From positions 124,001 to 188,000 of the forward strand of contig JAMAHW010000010.1 of NCBI GenBank assembly GCA_023627715.1: a DNA stretch of 64,000 nt, read 5' to 3'. A program made the position numbers and the translations under genes. The notes below the pieces were generated by a model. The model saw only the letters and a program-made list of their open reading frames with translations, was not told the DNA's origin and did no database searches. Positions 56,593-64,000 of this stretch are shown piece after piece (position 1 is the stretch's first letter; every line of letters starts with the position of its first letter). Source of the stretch: Periconia sp. R9002 (taxonomy: Eukaryota > Ascomycota > Dothideomycetes > Pleosporales > Periconiaceae).

Positions 56593-57054
56593 TTGTATTG
56601 TGGAGGCGTTTGTGAACCACATGGTTTTCGAGCCGCTGCACCTCTCCAATGGATACATGTACTTACTTACGTAGGCACGTGGTAGGTCAGAGCTTGGAAC
56701 GAGTCAAGTCCCACTAGGCTTATAATAGATTAGTGCAATTCTGGTCCGCGCTCTGGCGTTCTATCACAAAACAAGAACAGAGATTATTAATGACACCTCA
56801 TATTTGAGGCACATGATTTCAATCTTCATTGGTTATATGTATACATGGACCATATGATGATGACTTTTCGATGGTTTGATTGTAGTACTTTCTGCTTGTT
56901 CATTTGAGCAGGGTGCATTATGTATTAAGTTACGTACAGCGAAAGTTCTCCGTATGCCAGTATTATTGCACCATCACTGGGATTAGTACCGCAAGCGAAG
57001 AAAGGTTCGCGTGGCTCATTTACCATCGTAAAGTCGTGAAAAATGGGTCAAGAG
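56593..57054. other. Intergenic gap between mtf1 and the Spt10-like gene
   Basis: Both genes are on the minus strand. The gap holds the mtf1 promoter and the Spt10-like 3' end. Nothing else is seen. Confidence 0.45.
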
Positions 57055-58679
57055 CTACTCATGTCTCACACGCCGAAAACCAGCTCTTGTCAATCGGCGC
57101 TGTATTTCTTCTCTCGCATCAGACATGCGTTCCTCACTAGCAGATGATATACCATCCGGAGAAGTATGAGACACAGAGTCTGGCCTGTCCGAAGAAGAGA
57201 GCTCCAAGTTTGGTATCTGTTGCATGTGTGGTCTAGGGGACTGGGTGTGGCTAGCAGAAAGGAATGGCGACGGTGGCAAGTCTTCTAAACTCAGCGGCGG
57301 ATGCACACCCTCCATGAGCGCAGGATCGAGGGGCATATCGTAATCATGATGCCCGGTTGGAAACCCAGGGAACTGCTGCGAAGCCTCTAGATGTAACTGA
57401 TTGCTTGGGGAATCAGTGTGCTGGAGTGGAATTGGCTGAGACGAAAGAAAGTCTCCAGATGGGGTAGACGTTCCCATCTGGGCAGGCGAACCCGTTAATT
57501 GCGTGAATCTTGTTTGTTGTACGCGTACCGCTGAGAGCCCTTTGTTCATCTCGCTGCACTCAGGACAGTTACGAATAACCTGGCTTACAGTTTCTTTTAT
57601 GCGAACCCAGTGGTATGATTCTGCAATGGCGGCTGTAGTTTTGTTAATGCCTCCATGGGACTTGTGATGAACTTCCCGGGCAATCTCGTATTGCCGCTGC
57701 GGATCCGAGATTACTTCCTTCCCTTTGAGCATGAGTCGCTCTCCATCGATGCCGTTCGGTGGCAATAGTTTGTAATGCGTTGCGGCACTTCGCAAGCGGC
57801 TTTTCTCCGCTCTGTCTGCCCCATTCGGATACTTGCCATTTTTAAGATAGAAACGAATCTTATCGAAACGTTCTTCCGAAACGAAATCGTCGTCTTGGCC
57901 AAGGTCTCTACCATAAATGATGGCATCAACTAGTTCACCAGGATACGATTTCAAGTTACCGCAGCCTTTGACGCGTCCAAGTCTTTTGAACCCTAATGCA
58001 TCCCAGATGCGACAGGATGCAACATTAGTTTCGTACACAAGGTTGAATACGGAATATGTATAGCCCTAGATACAATTTTTTAGCTCCGCACTGCCACAGT
58101 AGCTTTTTTATCATGCTCCATGTGTTTACTACACGAAAATGAATGACTTACCAGCTTCGGTGCCCAATCGAGATATATCTCACCCATCAGCCGGCCGACG
58201 CCTCGATTTCTTGAGGCGTCGGTCACCAGAAAACCCCCATTACAAACATGGCTGGACCGGCCAGGATAGTTTGGTTTGATATAAAAGCTACCCAAACACT
58301 CCCTCTCCCAATCGCAACCTCTACGCGCCATGTCGTGGATCTCCCGTCCGTCATGGATCTCACCGAGCAGCATAATAGCACCGAATACGCCGAACCAATA
58401 CGGGCCAAAATTGTCTAGTGGTAAAGGGTCTATCATGGGATAAGTATCACCTTTTTCGATCTCACGACCCAATTGATCGCATAGGTAGGCAAGCAAGGTG
58501 AGTGGGACCTGGTTTGGCGCGGAGAAGGGAATGATAGTGGCCGTTGTCACTCGATCGCGCAGCGTTACCTGGCGCGGAGCAATACCAGGAGGCAGGGGCC
58601 CGCCTGGTACAGAAAAGTTCAAGTCGCCCGGGTTCCGGTAGATGATGGGTGCAGTCGGATCCTCGAGCATGGCGGGCAT
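57055..58679 (-). CDS. spt10: Spt10-like GNAT acetyltransferase with integrase-type zinc finger
   Basis: Exons are 58679-58152 and 58065-57055, 512 residues, joined across an 86-nt intron so that LDWAPKL runs into GYTYSVFNLVYETN. Residues about 60-220 are a GNAT N-acetyltransferase (GSFYIKPNYPGRSSHVCNGG; RNRGVGRLM, the acetyl-CoA loop; SCRIWDALGFKRLGR). Residues about 300-345 are a His2-Cys2 zinc finger of the retroviral-integrase type, with HHKSHGG and CPEC about 28 residues apart. Yeast Spt10, a histone-gene activator, has the same two parts. The C-terminal 150 residues are Pro/Ser-rich, likely disordered or activating, and end in a basic RRLTRAGFRRVRHE. Orthology to Spt10 is inferred from architecture. 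A second ATG lies at 58670. Confidence 0.82.
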
Positions 58680-59871
58680 ATTGGGAAGCAGACAATGCTC
58701 TCCTAATTACCTACATAATGTAAGCTTCCGAACATCAGTATCAGTGGCATGGATTGGGAGTGACTGCTACATTGAGCATGGCACCCAAAAAGCGAGGAAC
58801 TCACGCACCGGCTAGTGAGGATGCAGCACACTTGGTCGTCAGTACTTTATATCCTGGGGGTGATGTGAGAATGGTGTCTAGCCCCGTTGGGCGTAGCGCT
58901 TGCTGCGCGCCTTCTTTGGTGATACTGCAGTAAGAAACGCCCCTCTGTTTGATATGGAATTGATTGAGTGTAGGGTGGGAGGGGGTCGTGGGCTTTTCAC
59001 CTTCGCCAGTGCATGAGTGAGCGCAGCAGCAGCTTGGGATGAATTTGTGTGCGATGGCGCCAAGACCTCGACTCACCACGGCATTGGGTTGGAACCTGGA
59101 GGAAATTATTCGGTCCTACAACTAAGTGTGTCTTCACAAGGAGAATCTGCAGGGCCATTGAGCCGCCGATGCATACAGGTATTTTGGATTCCTCGCACTA
59201 CAAGTTGCTCTGTAGGATGGATGCATGTTGCATTCAATCTCTTCGGTCAGCTTTTCTCGCTGTATTTTCATTAGTAATCATCCTCGGCTCTTTCCGGCTC
59301 TGTTCCTGTTTACCTACCCACCAGCATTGATGCACACATCCCAACATAACGGTTCAAGTAGTCACTCGTATTGAACTTGTCAAGCATACCAATAATCGAC
59401 GGCGCATTGCTGTATAAATAAGAGTTGCAGCCATCAACTTGTGTGCTTTATGGGGTTAGGCAGATCTACGCAGGGGTTCCTGTCTCTTGCTCTCTCAATG
59501 TATCTGATGATCTGATCAGTGGATTGTCCAAGATCAACACAAACCACTAACTAGTTAGTTACATTGTATGTACATAGATACTTGTAGAATCGCAGCCTGT
59601 CCGCCACCATCACCCTCATCATGGCGCTCCTCAATGTGAGGTGTGCAGGTGGAACAATGATCACCTCGTGTATTCTTCGCCCCAGAGACGTCATTGCCCA
59701 GACTCGCCAATACCCAGATTTCAAGGCTAGCATCTGTTATCGAGGAACCCCTTGGTGAAGTCGACCTGCATGTAAACGGTCGCTCCAACCCGCCATTTCT
59801 CAAGCCACCTTTGACCTTTGTCCTCCCTACTCGTCCCTTCTTTTCCTGCCTCCAATTGCGAAGCAACCCAT
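58680..59871. other. Divergent intergenic region between the Spt10-like and DUF2985 genes
   Basis: It holds both promoters. ORFs here are short and overlap on both strands. A C/T-rich stretch at 59795-59860 leads into the DUF2985 start. Confidence 0.5.
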
Positions 59872-62135
59872 ATGGACAGGTTGAAGGTGAAGGCGCGGTC
59901 TGCCCGCAATCGCGTCGCAGAAACGGCATCCCGAGGCACTGGGAGCGCCTCCATGCATGATCCGCATTCCACGCTGCCCCCCGAAGATCACGCAAGCGTC
60001 GTGGGAGTCAACGAAGGCTTCATCGGCCCTCAGCCTGGCACCGAAGCCCGCGATTTTGCAAACCCCGCCGACTCAGTCATCCTGCCGCCTACGATAGAGC
60101 CCCCGACGTCGCTCGAATCTTCTGTCGATGCAGGAACGTCTGTCCCAGTGCCGCGCAAAGATGGCAACCGCTCCGCAACCAAGTAGGTTACATTTTGGAG
60201 GCGCGTAGTAGGGCGCCAAAGCCCTTGCTGAGCATCACTGCTGATATTTCACATCAGTTCTCCCAGGACTGCTAGGACTGGCAGAGCCAGAAGCAGCTCT
60301 GCACCTTTTGAGTCTCCCCGTCCCTCCGCCCTTCGGCAATCAAGTATAGGCATCAAACGAATGACCTCTGCTCAAGGCCTCCAACAGCTTGCCATGAATC
60401 CCAACGCTTCTACAAATGCCCTACGCCAAAGCACTACTCGGTTGCCCGCGCTGGAGGAGGAGTGTCAATTGGAGAATGTGCCAACGACCACATCCAACCG
60501 GTCGGAACCACTGCCAGCGAAAGATTCCCAAGCCGGACGTTTAAGGAAGGTCAGCAGTGCTCTACAGAACAAACTTGGTTTTTGGAGAGGCAAAGACTCC
60601 GACGCCGGTGCAGATACTGCAAAACCAACGTCGCCGCCACGACCACAGCAGCAGCAGCAGCAGCCCGTAGTTCCCCACGATCCAGGGCTTAATTACACCT
60701 CTAACATGGTTGATGTACTCGACACCGTGGGTATGTTATTTATGCTTTCTGAATTTCCATCAATATACTAACAAACAAATAGACCCTGAAGTCCAGACTT
60801 TAACATCTCTCACCAACATACAGAACTCTCTTTTCGTACCTAATCTAGGTCGCTTCGTCAATCGTCGACCGACATACAACATACAGCATCCTCCTTCTGA
60901 GACTCAGAGCTTAGAAGAGATTGATCGTATCCTTGCACCAGCGCGGGCAGCTCAAGCAGAAATGGCTTCCCCTCCCAGGCTAGGACGAACGCAGTCCGAG
61001 GGGACCATGGCAACACTGGCTACGATTGATTCTAGAATGAGTGATTCTCGATACGCTGTACTTCCTCACGGGACAACATTGGAAGGATGGTCTCAAGAGG
61101 ACAAAAAAGAACTAAATGACCATGTCAGGCACATGTTGCATTCAAAACGATCCAAGTTCAAGCGTTCTATGCGAGGTTTTGGCCAGTACATTCGAAGGCG
61201 TAAGTCCAGTTCTTCCAACACGCGTGCCCCTATGCTAATCATTCGTAGCGTTGGGGTTTTTGGTTACGTTATATGCAACTTTAATCACCTTATTTGGCCT
61301 CGCTTGGGTACTATTCTTAATTGGTTGGATCAACGTGGGTGGCAGGCAAATATATGTCATCCACATCATCGACAGCGTTTTGGTTGCTCTGTTTGCTGTC
61401 GTCGGAGATGGCTTGGCCCCCTTCCGTGCCATTGATACATATCATATGATATATATCGCTCACTACCACCATTTCACCTGGTCACGCCGTAAGAAGGATA
61501 TGCTACCAGAACTTCGCGATCATAATGACCTACCCGCCCGCAATGCTCCTATAGCCGCAAACAGATCTTCCGACCCTGAAGACTTGGAAAAGCAATGGGA
61601 ATTTACCGTTCTTACACCAAAACAGCAGGCCAAACTGGAACACCACCAAGAAAAGTTTTGCAAATCGCATTCATTCTACAAACCCCATGAAACGGAGACT
61701 CACTATGCTTTCCCATTGCGCTTTCTCATTGCAATAGTAGTCTTGTTGGACTGTCATTCTCTGCTACAAATTGCTCTGGGGGCTACAACTTGGGGTATCT
61801 ATTACAAAACACGACCCATAGCCATCACGACCGTCATCCTGTGTTGTTCAATTACCTGCAACGCGACTGCTGGTTTACTTATCACGATAGGTGATCGCCG
61901 GACAAGAAAGAAGGATGTTGTAGAACGCTTGAATAGACAAGAACTGACGGAAGAGGCTATGCATCATCTAGAGAAAAAGAAGGAACGGGAGAGTGAGAGT
62001 GAGAGAGAAGATGATGGGACAGATAGGCAAGAAAAAGAAGGAAGGAGAAGTTTGAATATTCTCAGACACGCGCAGTCAAGTGGCAGCGGCCATGGGAAAT
62101 CTAAAGGGAAGCAACCGGAGAGTGCGTACCCATGA
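59872..62135 (+). CDS. DUF2985-family integral membrane protein
   Basis: Exons are 59872-60182, 60258-60730, 60783-61199 and 61249-62135, 695 residues. Joins restore RSATNSPRTART, DTVDPEVQTLTS and IRRPLGFLVTLY. The first 280 residues are Ser/Pro/Thr-rich, with a short polyglutamine (60647-60664). Then comes a conserved LTSLTNIQNSLFVPNLGRFV block and an acidic/basic amphipathic part (GWSQEDKKELNDHVRHML). Hydrophobic spans follow at about residues 403-425 (FLVTLYATLITLFGLAWVLF), 430-455 (IHIIDSVLVALFAVVGDGL), and near 560-620 (LRFLIAIVVLLDCHSLLQIA; PIAITTVILCCSITCNATAG). The C-terminus is a charged tail. DUF2985 members are fungal membrane proteins of unknown role. The assignment rests on layout and the membrane block. 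Confidence 0.82.
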
Positions 62136-62704
62136 AGTCGGTTATAATAATAGTAGATGTCTTCTCGAGAAACAGCATAGCGTCTTGGTTCTATATATGT
62201 TGTACTATAAACCTATTGACAACTCCCTGCTGTACACTTGAATGAGTGCGAGAGAAAGCTATGCGGCCTGCGTACTGTGATGTAGCACCACCAGTCTTCA
62301 ATCAAAGTGTTTGGTTGAGGATAGTAGACAGGCTAGGATTGCAGGGTAAACTTAGGCATATTTTATGAGAAAAACCATGCTTTCGATTGCAGTGCCGACG
62401 CATGAGGTGCTCTAGACCCACCATATACAGGTCTAGTACACGTAGGGCTGCAGGTAAGGCGAATAACAGAATATTACACTAATCCGAACATGGTTAGAGG
62501 CCCGTGGTCATCCTACACTACCTTCACGTAGTTAACACCTGGGCAGTCAACCTCCAGCACGGTTTCCCCTCCCTGCAAACATATCAATACGAACGTAGAC
62601 CTAGACTGCGACCTACAAAATATCCACCTGTTCTGCAGTGGGTATTCTCGGTCAGCGACTCTCCAGGCCCTGGTCATTGCCATATGCGGTTGGCGTAATA
62701 TTCC
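62136..62704. other. Intergenic region between DUF2985 and BTB genes
   Basis: Tandem + strand genes flank it. No ORF is supported. Confidence 0.45.
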
Positions 62705-63615
62705 ATGGCGGATCCCACATTCTTTACGTGGGGCCCCAATGGAGGACCGTTAAAGAGGAAAAGAGTAGAGGCCGTGGAGTCCCTTAATGCAAGTGTCATT
62801 GAGGACCGAAGGATCACCGAACGTGATGCGTTAAGGTGAGTATAGAATGCTCATGAGTCTGACCACAGCTCCAGCGGGTTCTCGGCGCCGTGACAGCTCA
62901 CAATCATATACTTGTATGAGAAGAATGAAGGTCCGGCTACTAACCAGCCTCATTTCATAGACTGGACTGCGACCTGATCACTGTAACGGTTGGAGATGAG
63001 GAAGAAAAGCGATCGTTTAAAATTCACGAAGATGCCATATGCGATCGTTCGAGCTTCTTCCGCAACAGTATGAAGCCAGAATGGGCTAGCATGCGCCCGG
63101 ATCCACGCGTCATCGACCTCCCAGAGGACAGCCCGGATGCCTTCGCTTTGTACCGCACATGGCTATATTGTGGCAAGCTCGCTATCCTCCCAGCGGAAAA
63201 TGACAATAACAACAGCATGGCCGGCAGCTCCACCTTAGGCACACCGCCCGATCACTATCACACTTTGGCGTACGCCTATGTCCTCGGCGAGAGGCTGCTC
63301 GACGTACAGTTCAAGAACACCATCATGGATACGTACGTTCTTTTCGCGCGAGGGGGGTCGGGTCCTCGTTACTACCCATCCACCGAAGAAATACGCATTA
63401 TCTACGATGGGACCACAGAAGGCAGTCCAATCAGAAAGTTCTTGGTGGATATATGGTATTGCAGGGGGAAGTTGGAGTGGATCGAAAAGGACAGCGATTT
63501 ACCCCAGGAATTCTTAGCTGCGGTGGTGAAGGAGATGCTGCGAGTGAGGCCCACGACGGATAATTTAAGTCGGCCGTGGAAGTTGACGCATACACAATAT
63601 CACGAGAAAGAGTGA
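62705..63615 (+). CDS. BTB/POZ domain protein
   Basis: Exons are 62705-62835 and 62961-63615, 261 residues, with a GTGAGT donor and CATAG acceptor. The first exon (43 codons plus 2 nt) encodes a short polar lead (MADPTFFTWGPNGG). The BTB/POZ fold begins at about residue 45: LDCDLITVTVG, FKIHEDAICDRSSFFRNSM, VIDLPEDSPDAFALYRTWLY. It ends near residue 160 (YAYVLGERLLDVQFKNTIMD). The C-terminal 100 residues match the tail often seen in fungal BTB proteins (PIRKFLVDIWYCRG; LPQEFLAAVVKEML). Such proteins may be Cul3 adaptors or other scaffolds. There is no kelch or BACK domain. The function is unknown. Confidence 0.85.
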
Positions 63616-64000
63616 TGAATTGCGCTGTTGAGGTCCGGATACGCTTTGATGAATAATTTTGTCGTATCAGACCTGGAATCTTGGTAGATTTGGCCATAAT
63701 AATATCATCCTTCTGATGGCCAGTTTTTTCTTTAGATCCCTCCACATGAGATTTACACCCTGTGCGGAATCAACTGCGCCACGAAAGAGCTAGTGTTCTT
63801 ACAGTCTTTTTCCCGCGATTATCTTTACCGAACCCTAGATGTTATTCAGCCTGACCAAGATGGAGATATCATGTAATAGTGATAGGGAGTGGGCGCGTAT
63901 CAAACTCCTTTGAGAGTTTGAACGAGTGGTAATCTACCGCAAAAACTAGCCTACCTGCTAGCCATACGTTGAGTCTACCGTTTGCTAAACTCACGCCTAA
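63616..64000. other. Right-edge intergenic sequence
   Basis: Non-coding as far as can be seen. It may include the BTB gene 3' UTR. Confidence 0.4.

Noticed and set aside
56275..56658. Separate 127-residue gene upstream of mtf1
   Set aside because: A GTATGT donor at 56309 joins it in frame to the downstream frame, giving one mtf1 gene.
57550..57690. Remnant of an LTR retrotransposon integrase
   Set aside because: The His2-Cys2 finger is in frame with an intact GNAT domain in one spliced gene. No reverse transcriptase, RNase H or LTR is nearby.

Overview
The window is nuclear DNA from a filamentous ascomycete. Introns are 49-160 nt with GT..AG ends and CTRAC-type branch sites. Genes lie on both strands, and the protein set (Grh1, Wss1, Pcp1 and DUF2985 homologues, a secreted class II-type peroxidase) is that of Pezizomycotina. 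A Dothideomycete is my best guess, on general impression only. I see no virus, plasmid, CRISPR array or intact transposon. Most genes are interrupted, so exon joins were worked out by hand from splice signals and protein continuity.

Layout, left to right. 0-9.4 kb: the 3' end of a linker histone H1 gene, a PI4P 5-kinase (mss4/its3), a 2.4 kb gene-free stretch and the proteasome ATPase rpt3. 11.9-23 kb: a run of RNA polymerase II and RNA-processing genes, namely Swi1 (ARID subunit of SWI/SNF), an RPAP1/Rba50-type Pol II assembly factor, TAF1 of TFIID and the cap trimethylguanosine synthase Tgs1. 23.4-25.1 kb: the Golgi GRASP protein Grh1 and a small unrecognised ORF. 25.1-29 kb: a long gene-free stretch with microsatellites. 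29-37.4 kb: a C2H2/RING-like zinc protein, a metallo-beta-lactamase-like protein, an F-box protein, a four-TM membrane protein and a P-loop-kinase-like protein with a degraded Walker A.

37.4-45 kb is the least regular part: a tRNA-derived element with a hairpin, the DNA-protein crosslink protease Wss1, broken or unidentified ORFs, then a secreted haem peroxidase. 45.2-50.4 kb holds a divergent pair, Sgt1/Ecdysoneless and the spindle-pole coiled-coil protein Pcp1. 50.8-56.6 kb carries three nuclear genes for probable mitochondrial proteins: a large flavin-reductase fusion, ribosomal protein bL31m, and an Mtf1-type transcription factor/methyltransferase. 57-63.6 kb ends with an Spt10-like acetyltransferase joined to an integrase-type zinc finger, a DUF2985 membrane protein and a BTB/POZ protein.

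Most genes are conserved housekeeping genes and no operon-like system is evident. The observations most worth following are: a TAF1 intron with a GTGCGT donor that splits the zinc knuckle; a five-exon Tgs1; the flavin-reductase fusion with a mitochondrial presequence; the Spt10-like fusion; the degenerate P-loop and MBL proteins; in-frame stop-free introns in rpt3 and the C2H2/RING gene; and the tRNA-like element.
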